From: Euphorbia lathyris | Lineage: Eukaryota; Streptophyta; Magnoliopsida; Malpighiales; Euphorbiaceae | Length of the DNA stretch: 64,000 bases | NCBI RefSeq assembly: GCF_963576675.1 | Contig: NC_088918.1 | Coordinates: 49,757,501-49,821,500, forward strand | Direction: 5' to 3' | Shown: piece by piece, positions 22,653-34,285 of the stretch | How the letters are laid out: the number at the start of each line of letters is the position of its first letter | Position numbering within the stretch: position 1 is the stretch's first letter | The notes under the pieces: generated by a model | Told to the model about the DNA's origin: nothing | Seen by the model: the letters and a program-made list of their open reading frames with translations, nothing else | Database searches by the model: none | Program-made: the position numbers and the translations under genes

Positions 22653-23913
22653 AATTACCCCCAACTTAAGCTTTTGCTTGTCCTCAAGCAACACATCAAA
22701 ATTAAATGGAGGAACAGGATGAGATTACATAACAAAAGAACAGCTGAGATCATGCATTTAATGTATCTAGTCATGAAAGAAATTCAGATGATGAAAAGTT
22801 AAGATGATACATCTCATTAATGACTCCCTTGATAAGAGATCGGTTATTTCCTTAGTACTTCTAGGATTTCTCTCACCTTTCACAGTGTTTGCTCTCTATT
22901 TAGGGTGTTTAAGTCACTCGACAGCTATGTACACCAAGCTTTAGTTTTGACCCGCCTCCTAGTCCAACAGATACTTGAAAAGAACTCTTGACACCTCGGA
23001 ATCATTACAATGGTGAGGGGTGGTTTGAATGGTGGTCTGATTGGGGTGTAAGGTTAGAGTGGTTGTTTTGTGTTTAGCGGATGATTTAGCTTTTGAAGAG
23101 CTGGTCTCTTTTTTAGATGAGCTTTCCTTTTTTGCTTCTGTTTCCTGCTCTTTATATATTTTTTTTTTGATAAAATTGGACAGATTTTTCTATTTGATAA
23201 TGTCCTTCTTGATATATTATGAGGGAACAGGGCCTTTTTCTTTTGATACCAGCTCTCGGTTATTGGTGTTTGGTGTTTAGTATGTGAATGTTCATCCTAA
23301 TGTGTCAAGATTCATTTCTTTCAACTGAAGGGCAGACGAGGCAAATTCTCACTTAACTAACGTATACAAAGCTCACTCACAAAAAAAAATTGCATACAGT
23401 TATGCATAATTTCGGCCCAAGCCTCACCGGTTGTTTGTACTTAGGGCAATACTTGACCTAATCAGGGTCATCACAAATTAATTGACCAGCCTAAACTTCT
23501 CTTCAACAAATCATCAATTCACCACAAGAACACAACAAAAGCATGGTGATTCAACTATTCTAAGTTTAGTAAAAACATCCCAATGTGAGAATGGATGGTT
23601 GAGTTGCAAGTGAAGCGCACAGGGTGATTGTGGTGTTTGTGCTTTGTTTTTCTTTTTATGGGGTGGTGCTGAGGTGAAGCGAGGACTAGGCAAAACTTAT
23701 AGTGGGGATAAAATGAATGAGCATGTTAAAGCAGTAGTGAACAGCCTAGTGAACAGCCTAATAGTGTGTTACGACGCTAGTTTCCTACCCCCAACTTAAC
23801 AAACACATTGTCCTCAATGGAAAATAATGGGGAAGAACTAGACGGCAACAGAACAAGCAAAACAGCAGCAGCAACAGGACGAACAAAGGATAAAGAGAAA
23901 GAGAGATACATAT
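22653..23913 (-). other. Athila F 3' untranslated region, with two polypurine-hairpin modules
   Basis: The region contains two copies of one module: CCCCCAACTTA followed within about 15 nt by a stem-loop with a TCCT loop. One is beside the LTR (22657-22690, stem TGCTTG/CAAGCA). The other is just after ORF3 (23787-23819, stem CATTG/CAATG). The remainder has no protein-like ORF on either strand. Confidence 0.65.
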
Positions 23914-25272
23914 TTACACTGTAGGGGATTGGGAGGACTCCGCCTCCACTTCGGTAGCTGGTTTTGGAACTGAGGCAGTGGTGCCTGTTTCAATTGGTGC
24001 ATTGTGGACGGGGCTTTTTTGCGACTTCTGGGATGCATCTGATTGATGGGGTTTGGCTGCAGACCGGGTATTTCCTTCCAGAATAGCTATTCTGGCACGT
24101 AGAATCTCCATTTCTTGCTCATATGTATTGATTCGTTGCTCCATGACACGCATGTTGTAAAAGATGGTCTCCATGCTCATTCTAGCGGCAAGGCGGTGGA
24201 TTTGTGCATCATCATCTAGTGGTGATTGTTCTGGGACGGAATGAATAGGTGTGATATGAACAGGTTCTGGAGCAGGCTATTCGCTTCTGCGTCGCTTAGA
24301 GGGGCCAACTGGGTCTTTGTCCTTTTTCCGCAGGTGTTCTGCCTCCCGCCAAAGATACCAAACTCCTTTGATATCGCAACATATTTTAATCCGCTTCATG
24401 ACCTGCAAATTCAAAGGATCCATTGCTGGACCAAGGGTGAGTGATGTAGTTATTTTAGGATCAAAAAATCCCAAATTCTGAGCAATGGTGGTGATGAACG
24501 GGCCATAGAACAGGCCAGCGACATTCTTCTTCTGTTGTAGGGAGGCAATATATTTAGCAAAATAGTACCCAACATTTAATGGTTTCTGATCACGCAAACA
24601 CGCCAGAGCAAATAGATCAGCGGATGGAACCGTGGCTTGATGAACCCTGCCAAAGAGTGAGCCAGCCAAAATACGGTGTAAATATTTCAAAGAATAGCTC
24701 TCGATACCTGAGGCCTTGGAGGAACTAGGATTATACTCGAGATGACCTGTGATGGCATGCCAGAAAGCGCCGGCGTCAAATTCCTCAGGAATCTCCCGGT
24801 GGGCCGACTTGTAGGGTTCCTCTTCGAGTTTGGTTTGGTCAACCAAGCCAAGGAAAATGTTCATTTTGTTGATGGAGCAGTTCATGTGGTTGCCCATAAG
24901 ACGAAATTGGTAGCGCTTGTGGTGGTTGGGGTCAGTATACTTTGCATCCCTTTGGAATGTGGAAATGAACTCTATTGTGAGTTCATGATAGGTGCTCTCA
25001 TCAATGGCCAGAAATTTCTCCAGATTGGCACCGGCTATCATTTGCTTGACCTCCGCATCCAAACCAACTTCTTGTAAACTGTCCCAGCATATTTGCCTTG
25101 TGGCGCACAATTCCGTATTTTGGAAGGTTTCGTAGTTACTTTGCTCTGTTTCATCGGAGAATGTCAGGAGGTGTTTGGAAATGGCACTGGATGTGTGGGT
25201 GCTAGAGCTCACATCGATTTTCTTTTCTTTGCTCTTGGTCGCAGTAGCCGACCTTGTATTCTTTCTAGCCAT
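23914..25272 (-). pseudogene. Athila F ORF3, split by one TAG
   Basis: This is the homologue of the D and E extra ORFs. From MARKNTRSATATKSKEKK at 25272 it has a basic N-terminus and the conserved domain (FDAGAFWHAITGHLEYNP, YLHRILAGSLFGRVHQATV, ADLFALACLRDQKPLNVGYY). It ends in a basic SKRRRSE and then an in-frame TAG at 24277-24279. The frame stays open after the stop to 23914, encoding a coiled coil (MEQRINTYEQEMEILRARIA) and a Ser/Pro-rich tail. The span is 452 residues counting through the stop. The upstream ATG at 25605 gives a longer frame, but the FHPFT-MARK context aligns with the D start, so 25272 is preferred. Function is unknown in the family. Confidence 0.78.
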
Positions 25273-25774
25273 GGTGAAGGGATGAAAGGAGGTTACAGAA
25301 ATTAAGAACTGTGCATGATGAGGGAAATGTAACTCCTTTATACAAGATGACAGCCAACTGAACCGTCGGAGATGAGAGTAACCGTTTGAACCAACCAAAT
25401 TCCTTATTCCACCGCAAGAATAGAATATGAATTTGCTGTGTTTGGGAAAGGAGGTAACCACATCAATTCTTGTGACCGTTGTAGGCGTAGGTCTGCCGTC
25501 TGACAATGTGGCATTAAAGGACAAGACGACAGAGGCGGTGAGTGTCTCGTATGTGGTGAGAGAGATGATTTTTCGCATGTTTCTATGTACTTTGACACCC
25601 TTCAAAGCAAAACAAAAGAAAATAGCATAGGAGAAATTGGGGAAGTTAAATTAAATGGACGTAGTAGATAAAAATTGAACGTGGTAAATAAAATTGAAAC
25701 TAATGAAATTGCAAAATTAAAAAGAGAAAAGAAAAAATATAAAAATTGAAATTTATTGACCCCCAACTTTGGAA
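25273..25774 (-). other. Athila F spacer between integrase and ORF3
   Basis: A 500-bp non-coding spacer. At 25759-25770 it contains ACCCCCAACTTT, a third polypurine-tract-like sequence, directly after the integrase end. No box pairs of the D/E type are present. Confidence 0.5.
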
Positions 25775-27442
25775 TCATAGTGGGTTGATTAAACGGTGGG
25801 TTGTGCCCACAGTGTCGGGGGGTTCATGTGCCAAATAGGGTTTCAGACGTTGCCCATTAACTTTGAATATGTCTCCTTTGGTGTTCTGAATTTCGATTGC
25901 CCCATGAGGGAAGATTCGGTATACCGTGAATGGGCCAGACCAGCGTGAGCGAAGTTTACCAGGGAACAGGCGTAGGCGTGAGTTATACAGGAGTACAGGA
26001 TCGCCTTCTTTAAAGTTTTTAGACTGAATACGCGAATCATGCCACAGTTTGGTTTTTTCCTTGTATTTGATGGCATTCTCGTAAGCGAATAAGCGGAATT
26101 CATCCATTTCATTTAATTGGGCGCACCTCTTTAGCTTGACATCCTGATCATCAAAATTTAGAAATGTTAGTGCCCAGTATGCTCTATGTTCTAATTCAAC
26201 AGGGAGGTGGCATGCTTTTCCGAACAGGAGCCGGAAAGGAGACATTCCTATAGGTGTTTTATAGGCTGTTCGGTATGCCCACAGTGCATTGTCGAGTTTT
26301 AGAGACTAGTCTTTTCTTGAAGAATTGACTGTTTTCTCTAAAATTCGCTTCAGCTCTCTGTTGGACAATTCCACTTGACCACTCGTTTGAGGGTGGTAAG
26401 GTGTAGCTATACGATGCGTGATGCCATATTTCTGAAGTAGTTTCTCAAATATTTTGTTACAAAAGTGAGTACCTTGATCGCTTATAATTGCCCTTGGTAC
26501 TCCGAATCTTGTAAACAATTGTTTCAAAAAATTTAGCACTACCTTGGCATCATTCGAGGGACATGCACGGGCCTCCACCCACTTACTCACATAATCTACA
26601 ACGACTAGGATGTATTGATTTCCGAAAGACATAGGAATCGGTCCCATGAAGTCGATGCCCCATACATCAAAGATCTCACAGACAACAATGTTGTTTAAAG
26701 GCATGGCATTTCGGGCAGAGATGTTGCATGTTCGTTGACAGTCATCGTATCGTTGAACATACTGTTGCGCATCCTTGTATATGGTAGGCTAGAAGAAACA
26801 TGCTTGAAACACTTTTGCAGCTGTTCGATTGGCCCCAAAGTGGCCACCTGATTCCGCGGCGTGACATTTTTGCAAGATGTCCGTTCCTTCTTCGTTGGTT
26901 ATGCATCTTCACAGGATCTGGTCTGCACATAATTTAAACAGATAAGGTTCCTCCCAAATGTAATATTTTAGATCAGAATAAAACTTTCGTTTTTTATTAG
27001 TGGAGTATCGAAAAGGCTTTATTTTGCAAGCCAAGAAATTTGCGATATCGGCAAACCAGGGAATAGTGGAAATCGCAAACAGTTGCTCGTCAGGGAACTC
27101 TTCGAGAATGTCTGGTTGTTCAATTTCAGTAGTGGCTTGGATTCTGGATAGGTGATCGGCTGCTAGATTTTCCGATCCCTTTTTATCCTTGATCTCTAAG
27201 TCGAACTCTTGTAAGAGGAGCAACCATCGTATTAGTCTTGGTTTGGCGTCCTTCTTGGCAAACAGGTATTTCAATGCAGAATGGTCAGTGTAAACCGTTA
27301 CTCTGGAAAGCACAAGATAAGGGCGAAATTTATCGAATGCATAGACTACGGCCAGCAGCTCTTTTTCTATGGTTGTGTAATTCTGTTGAGCTTCATTCAG
27401 AGTTTTGCTGGCATAGTGTATGGGCTTAAACTGCTTGTGAAT
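25775..27442 (-). pseudogene. Athila F RNase H and integrase, broken
   Basis: RNase H runs from about 27430 with [20 protein letters not shown] and ends in a linker. Integrase has the zinc-binding CQRYDDCQR region near 26740, the core motifs [13 protein letters not shown] (first D), [10 protein letters not shown] (second D) and [16 protein letters not shown] (E), and a C-terminal [20 protein letters not shown] (GPF/Y-type module, about 25950). The chain is closed by stops at 26910 and 26306. The latter stands where D has Trp (RKDWSL), a TGG to TAG change. These enzymes degrade the RNA template and insert the cDNA into host DNA. Confidence 0.88.
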
Positions 27443-29056
27443 TCATTGTCCAAGAATAGCCCCTACACTGAGATCACTAGCATCGCACATGAGTTTCAAT
27501 GGTGCATCCCAGTCTGGTGCAGTGAGTATAGGTGCATGTGTCAGTAGATTTTTGATATGTTCGAATGCCTGGTTGCACTCGTCGGTGAAATCGAAATCAG
27601 CTTCTTTGTGTAACAATGCGGAGAGTGGCTGTGCAATTTTTGAAAAGTCCTTGATGAATCTTCTGTAAAAACCAGCGTGTCCCAAGAAGCTTCGAATATC
27701 CTTGACTGTTTTGGGTACAGGTAGTTTCTTGATTACTTCCACTTTAGCTTGGTCGACTTCCAGCCCCTTGCTCGATATTTTATGTCCGAGTACAATGCCT
27801 TCTGTTACCATGAAATGGCATTTCTCCTAATTTAAGACCAACTGTGTCTCTGTGCAACTTTCTAGAACAGCTTCCAGATTCTGCAAACAGGCGTCGAATG
27901 ATGCTCCGTATACAGAAAAATCATCTATGAATATTTCCACAGTCTTCTCGATCATATCATGGAATATGGCCATCATACATCTCTGAAATGTTGCTGGAGC
28001 ATTGCACAATCCAAATGGCATGCGTTTATATGCAAAAGTCCCATATGGACAAGTAAACGTGGTCTTTTCTTGGTCTTTGGTACAGATATGAATCTGGTTG
28101 TAACCTGAATACCCATCCAAGAAACAATAGAATTGATAACCAGCTAGTCTTTCTAGCATCTGATCGATGAAAGGCAAGGGGAAGTGATCCTTCCTTGTTG
28201 CTTCGTTCAGCTTCCTGTAGTCAATGCACACTCGCCATCCTGTGATTGTTCTGGTGGGGATGAGTTCATCCTTATCATTTCTGACCATAGTAGTTCCCCC
28301 TTTCTTGGGAACAACTTGAACAGGGCTGGTCCACACACTATCTGAAATAGAATAAATGATTCCTGCCTCAATGAGCTTAATCACTTCTGCTTTTACGACT
28401 TCTTTCATGTGTGGATTAAGTCTCCTTTGCGGTTGTACAATTGGTCGATGATTCTCTTCCATCAAGATCTTATGCATACAGATGGTTGGGCCGATCCCCT
28501 TTATATCTTCTATTTTCCATGCTAGAGCCGTCTTATGCCTTCTTAAGATGGTGAGTAGTTGTTCCTTCTGATCTTTTGTCAGTGTTGCTGAGATAATTAC
28601 TGGTCTACTGTTTGGTGGATCTAGGAATGCGTATTCCAGATGCTCGGGCAGTTGTTTCAATTCAAGGTGTTCTTCTTTGTTTCCCTTGTCGATGCCTATC
28701 TCAGGAGGGGTATCTTGCTTCTCTTCATTGTTGTTTGTTTCTGGTTCGGAGTCAAACAACTGTTCTTCTTTTTTACGCTTCTGCGAATCGATTTGTTCCT
28801 GCAAGAAAAGATTGTCATCCTTTGTATCCATGAAATAGCATGAGTCATCAGATGTTGGTGCATGGTGAATATCTTCATGCATTTTAAACACTACTTCATT
28901 ATTTATTTTCAGAATGAGATGTCCCTTATGCACGTCAATAACAGCTCTGCCAGTGGCTAGGAAAGGTCGTCCCAAAATTATTGGAACTTCCAGATCCTCA
29001 GCAATATCCATTATGATAAAATCGACAGGTAGAATGAAATTTCCCACCTTAACCAA
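27443..29056 (-). pseudogene. Athila F protease C-terminus, RT and start of RNase H
   Basis: The reading holds the second half of the aspartic protease (FIIMDIAEDLEVPIILGRPF), then a variable acidic linker. RT follows, with [59 protein letters not shown] and the catalytic FIDDFSVYG (IDD, about 27925). An in-frame TAG at 27827-27829 replaces Trp. The frame then continues to RNase H ([16 protein letters not shown]) and stops at 27443 with TGA where D has Arg. Both stops fit C-to-T decay. Confidence 0.9.
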
Positions 29057-29913
29057 AACATCTTCGAGTATCGAATTGATCGATCTGCTAGTTGAACCGT
29101 GACCTTAGTTGGTCTTGGTTCTCCTAGGCCTAATTGCATGTATATTGAGTATGGCATAAGGTTAATGCTGGCTCCTAAATCACACAAAGCATTTTGGATG
29201 GTAAGTGTTCCTATCGAACAGGGTATAGAAAAACTCCCTAGATCTTTGAGCTTCTTTGGAATTTGTTGTTTGGCTTGCAGGATGTATGAGCTGTCCCTGT
29301 TCAATTGTACCATGGCTACGTTTTCCAGTTTCTTTTTGTTGGTCAGCAAATCCTTTAGGAATTTGACGTACATGGGCATTTCAGATAAAGCTTCGATGAA
29401 TGGTATATTGATATGCAACTTCGTCAATTGGTCAAGGAAGCTCTTATGTCTCTTCTCACAATTCTGCTGCTTCAGCCTTTCAGGGTACGGAACTCTTGGT
29501 TCATATTGGGGTGCACCTGGTTCATGTTCCATCAACTGTTTATCTTTCTTGTGTTGAGAAACATGTGGTTGGTCATTAGAGCTTGCTCCTTCGGTAATAG
29601 GTTTCACCGTGTGGTCCGGTACTTCCTTCCCTCCCCTCAAGATAATGGCATTGACTCCTTCTTTTGGATTGGTTACTGTGTTGCTTGGAAGTGCGCCTTT
29701 TTCCTTTAACGCTATGACTGTAGTAAATTCTTGCATTTGGGTCTCAAGATTCTTGATAGATGATTGCGTCTGCTTCATGAATTGCATCATCATGGATTCT
29801 AAATCCGGCTTTCCTTCTTGTGGAGTGTTTGATTAGCGTTGATATTGTTGATTGGATGAATTGCTTTGTTGTGGTGGATATGCTGGTCGTGAATTTTCTT
29901 GTCTATAAGGCTG
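29057..29913 (-). pseudogene. Athila F gag-protease junction and protease N-terminus
   Basis: The minus-strand frame carries a charged linker, then YPERLKQQN, the LGSFSIPCSIG lead-in and the protease active site ALCDLGASINLMPYSIY (DLG in place of DSG/DTG, usual for Athila, about 29160). A frameshift at about 29056 separates it from the downstream half of the protease. Two further stops lie between 29800 and 29913, in the Gln-rich end of gag. Confidence 0.85.
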
Positions 29914-31113
29914 CTACATCGCTGGTTGCCTCTGATGATCTTGCCAAGAAAAATTCGGATGACTTCTCCACCCTGGATTATATGTGTTCGAATAGGGGTT
30001 CGGTGGTTGGTGAGCAATAAAATCACACTGTTCTTGCATTGATGCTCCTAGTTTAGTTCCAGGACAATCTATTGGTCGATGAGGCCCGTTGCAGAAGTCA
30101 CAGCCATCAGGTGATAAGGTTTCCATTGAAGCCGAGGGTTGCGTGTTCAAGAGTTGTGTGTTCATTGCTGAAACATTCATCTTTCCCAATGTTTTGACCA
30201 GCTGCTCCATTTGTGAAGATAGTTTGCTAATCGCCTCGCTGTTTGCGGAATTCGTGATTCTCTTGCTGTCGGCTCTTACCGAATGCCAGTTGTAACTAGT
30301 GTTGGCCACTCTCTCTATTAATTCGTACAAAGCTTGAGGTTCCAGTTCCTCCGGATTTCCATTGGCAACTGATTCAATTTGTATCTTGTAGGCATTGGTC
30401 ACTCCATTATAAAAGTTCTGCACCTGCATCCACATGGGTATGCCATGATTCGGCACTCTTCGCAATAATTCTTTATATCTTTCCCACGCTTCAGATAGTG
30501 ATTCGTCCTCTTCTTGAACGAAGTGTGAAACCTCATTCCTCAACTTGATTGCCTGTCTAGGCGGGAAATATTTCATCAGAAATAGGGTAGCCATTTCCTC
30601 CCAGCTCGTGATAGATCCTGGTTGTAAGTTCTTCAACCTGTTCTTTGCCTTATCTTTCAGAGAGAAGGGAAACAACTTGAGCCGCATGACCTTGTCATCA
30701 TCATTTCTATAGGATCGAAAAGTGTTGCACATTGTGATGAAATCTTGAATATGAGCATTAGGATCTTCATTTGGGTATCCCCCAAACTGCACAGCTGTTT
30801 GTAACATCTGAATCATCGGGGCTTTCACTTCGAACATGCGATTCCCATCGTTTGGTATGATAATGCATGACGAATGCCCTTCGGTGGATGGTCTAGAGTA
30901 ATCCTTCATCCTCAACCTCGGGTTGACATTATTGTTGTTATTTTCGTTTTCACCATGACCTTCCTCATGGTTCTCACCGTGTCCTGGGCCAGGTATCTCG
31001 ACTTCACGGTCCATTCTGTTGCGTCGAGCTTGTCTGAACAGTCTTCTCCTTCTTTTGTATGTTCTTTCTATCTCAATGTTTATAGGAAGGATAGGAACAC
31101 CTGCTCTTCGCAT
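29914..31113 (-). pseudogene. Athila F gag
   Basis: The frame starts with MRRAGVPILPINIEIERTYK at 31113, about 100 bp from the primer-binding site. It holds the Ty3/gypsy Gag (Retrotrans_gag) core: MIQMLQTAVQFGGYPNEDPN, MRLKLFPFSLKDKAKNRLKN, WEEMATLFLMKYFPP and FVQEEDESLSEAWERYKELL. A CCHC knuckle follows: CDFCNGPHRPIDC (C-x2-C-x4-H-x4-C spacing, about 30095). It closes at 29914. Gag forms the cytoplasmic particle and binds the element RNA. This 399-residue frame is the best preserved coding piece of F. Confidence 0.9.
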
Positions 31114-31210
31114 ACAAAACTAACAATCGAAATGCACAAACTGGACAAACATGTGGTTATCAGGTAACAAAATAAGCATACAAATTCTTCGATATTTCAG
31201 TTTAAACAAT

Positions 31211-31228
31211 CCCCGACAACGGAGCAAA
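31211..31228 (-). other. Athila F primer-binding site (tRNA-Asp type, diverged)
   Basis: The minus strand reads TTGCTCCGTTGTCGGGG a few bases after the LTR end. It aligns with the Athila site TGGCGCCGTTGCCGGGGA seen in D but has several changes. Confidence 0.7.
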
Positions 31229-31233
31229 AAACT

Positions 31234-32365
31234 TGGTGTATGAAATAGGGACGCTAGCAAGTGTACTAGGTCGTGTGTAATATTGGCAAGACCAAGTGTC
31301 GTATTCCACAAGGATTGAACTTAAACAGGAAGAATAAGTTACCTTAAGTGTTAGATGTGAATTCTGAAGAGTGATAGTGACTTAATTCATAAACAAATAT
31401 CAAACAGACAGGTAAAATGTGCAATCAAAATAAACAAACACAAGCCTAACCATGCGCCTAACGAACAACTGTGCCTATCTTTATTAGATGAAGAAGCGAA
31501 TCAATATTCCTGAGTTGGGTCTTTCCCTCATTGGTCACTAAGGTCAGGTATTCCATTTCCAAAGTTCCTAAGTAAATGATACTAACCAAGTCTCATTGTG
31601 ATAAATCAAGAACAAGCATTAGGCCTAGGGGAACATTCGTAAAGAAACCCCAATATGTGGTGGTTTTCATCTCTGTCCACCATAACATATGCCGATTAAC
31701 TATTTCCATCATATCGGAGCACTCTCGTGTCATCCTCAATAACTATTAAATAGACTTGATCATAATCTATTTTTTAAGCAAGTTAATAACACTCAATCAT
31801 GGATAAAACACTTCATTCACTTAGATAAAGATACTTACAGTCGCTGTTTAAATGGCTGGCTAGGCCTGCTGAAGAACTACTCACCCATTACTATGAGTGA
31901 ATAGCTTCTTCCCAAAAGCATCATCGTTCCAAAATAAAAGACAGAGAAATTAAAAGCTAAGGGTGGCGCTAAAGCCGAGAGATCCTTCTTCCTAAAACAT
32001 TCTTCCTATTTATACTCTTACATCAACCCTAATTACAAGGGCAAAGAGTCACCAAAAAGGTACAAAACAAGGACAATGTGATCTTCATACACTTAGCGCG
32101 AGATGGAGGACTGTCTTGCCTTCCACGTCTTTCTCCCTTTCTCTCTCCTGTGACTTGCTCGACCCGCGCTATTATCCGTTTTCTTCCAACTGTCCCGATA
32201 AAACTGCATTTTAAGCTGTTCTCTTCTACCGATAGGCTGTTCTTCAAGATTCCTGCTTGAACTATAATTTCTGGCTGTTTCTTCCATTACTGGTTGAAAA
32301 CTGGTACTTTAAGGCTCTTTTCCATTAATGCTTGTCTTCAAAAGTCTGCTCTTTCACTCGCATCA
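31234..32365 (-). mobile_element. Athila F 5' LTR
   Basis: This 1132-bp LTR matches 21521-22652 in length and over about 97.5% of bases. The minus-strand TATA box TATAAATAG lies at 32006-32014. It directs transcription of F toward lower coordinates. The GTACC duplication follows at 32366. Confidence 0.93.
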
Positions 32366-32506
32366 GTACCAGTGTGTATGCTCTGCGCAAAAGTGTTGGA
32401 TTAGCGATAGGATTTGTTTTTTTCGTGGGTTTTTTATATTAAAAGGGATGAAATGATCTCGAAAGAAAGAAAACGAAAACATGAAACAAAATTTGAAAGA
32501 GGAAGA
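32366..32506 (-). other. Athila D fragment between F and E
   Basis: This 141-bp remainder of the D spacer is left between two nested insertions. It starts with the second GTACC, completes the split box pair (32378-32388) and ends with GAAGA, the left target copy of Athila E. No coding content. Confidence 0.8.
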
Positions 32507-34285
32507 TGATGCGTGGCGCCTAGGTAGAGCTTATGAAATATATATATCATGATAAGTTTGTTATGACTATGAATGTGATCTTCCTAAATGCTCTATCTCT
32601 ACTAGACGCTACTACTTAAGGGCAAGTGTACCCCGTTGTATCAAGTAATAATCCGGTTAAGACCGGGTATCGAATCCACGGGATTTATAATTACAAGTAT
32701 TAAACGACTCGGTTTTATACGTTATCTAAGCGGTGAATACTTTGAGTTGATTCGGGGAACAACTACAAACTACTCCTAACTATGGGTGAGACAAATTTAT
32801 ATAACAAAAACTCTACGAAGTGGTATGGATGGTGATAAGTTATAAATACGATAAACAATGACTCCCAATATATACGGTTAATGATTTACTCTTGCAATGA
32901 TGACTACGTGTAGTGTGACCGACCCGTGAAGTACTTAGACTACGTGGTTCCTAGTCAAGCCGTGTCTAATGCTTGGGATTAGAAATTAGGGCCCGTAAGT
33001 TCCGTGACTTGTCAATTCCTACGGTTTCCAAAGCGTCACTTCCGGTAAGGCAACACCTATATGAATCCCTAAAGATAGCCTGAATGGCGTTGGAAATCGC
33101 GTTCCCCTACACAATAATCAATTACGAATATCAAAACAAGTAACAAACATCAACACATATATAGAAAAAGAGATTATGAATCATAAATTATAGATATGGA
33201 AAATGTAAATATGGAATACAACCAAGCCTAGTACATAGGAAGAGTACAAGCTAATTAGCAAGTGAAAAGGGAAGAATCCACCCTCGGAACTAGCTAACCG
33301 GACTCAAGGCCGTCTCTTAGGACTTGGAGGTGGAACTCTCGAGCTTGGTGAACGAAGATGGAACGGAACTTTGACGGAATGCCGGAATCAACGAACAAGC
33401 TCTCAAGGTGATAGAGTTTTGCTATGTAAAATCTAAAACTATGTAGCAAGAGCTCAATACCTCCAAAATTCTGATCCTCAAATGAGTGCTAGTCACTCTT
33501 ATTTATACACATCAAGCTAGGGGTAGAATTGTAAATTCACAAGATACAAGTATGGAGATACATTATTTCTGCAGAATTCCCATGATACGCCCCGCGTATG
33601 GTAGAGGACGCCCCGCGTATTGACCCATTCCGTCAGAAATCTCCTGTATGTGGACCAAATTCAGATCTTGTTGTCTGAACCACGCCCTGCGTAGACTGGG
33701 GTACGCCCCGCGTGGTTGAGCTCTTGAGATTTAATGGCTTGAAATGTGTCTTTTACGCCTTGCGTGGCCTAGCGGACGCCTCGCGTATATGAGTCCCTGG
33801 AACTTTAGATTGAAGAACTTCCCATATACGCCCCGCGTGTAGGTTGGGACGCCCCGTGTGAGAGCAGTTGACTTGGAAGACCATGCAGTCTGACATTCAT
33901 GATTGAGCTTATCATTGCTTATACGCCCCGCGTGTAAGGTAGGACGCCCCGCGTGACAGTGGGTAAATCCCACGTGGTGCCTGCGGATTGAGCAATCATT
34001 TTTGACTTGGTGTTCCACGCCCCGCGTGGAGGGTGATACACCCCGCGTATGTCGGTGGATTTTTGCTCCTTACTCGTACCTGAAATACAATTCTCGAGAG
34101 CCGAGTTAGCTTGACGTTTTATTTTCTAAATTAATAAAAAATAAAGATAATTAACCGAAAGTACGGATTTTATTTTTATTTCGTCATTTTATTAAAACAT
34201 TCTATTTTTGCAATTAAACTTATTTATTTAATCCAAAATTAAACCGTAAATCACGCTAAAAGATAGGGACGAAACGCCCCTATCA
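32507..34285 (-). mobile_element. Athila E 3' LTR with paired GC boxes
   Basis: A 1779-bp LTR, TGATGCGTGGCGCC…CCCCTATCA. The minus-strand TATA box TATAAATA lies at 33500-33507. Same-strand pairs of the 11-bp box with 10-nt spacers occur near 33591, 33682, 33755, 33830, 33923 and 34017. The polypurine tract outside is TCCGAGGAGGTT on the minus strand. Confidence 0.92.

Larger units (their letters stand above)
21521..32365 (-). mobile_element. Athila F: Ty3/gypsy element, GTACC target duplication
   Basis: A 10,845-bp element with two 1132-bp LTRs (21521-22652 and 31234-32365), TGGTGTATGA…CTCGCATCA, flanked by GTACC at 21516-21520 and 32366-32370. It carries gag, protease, RT, RNase H, integrase and ORF3 on the minus strand, all with nonsense changes or frameshifts. 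By eye the LTRs differ at about 27 sites plus two 1-bp indels, roughly 2.4%. It differs in LTR sequence from D and E and lacks their GC boxes. Confidence 0.94.
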
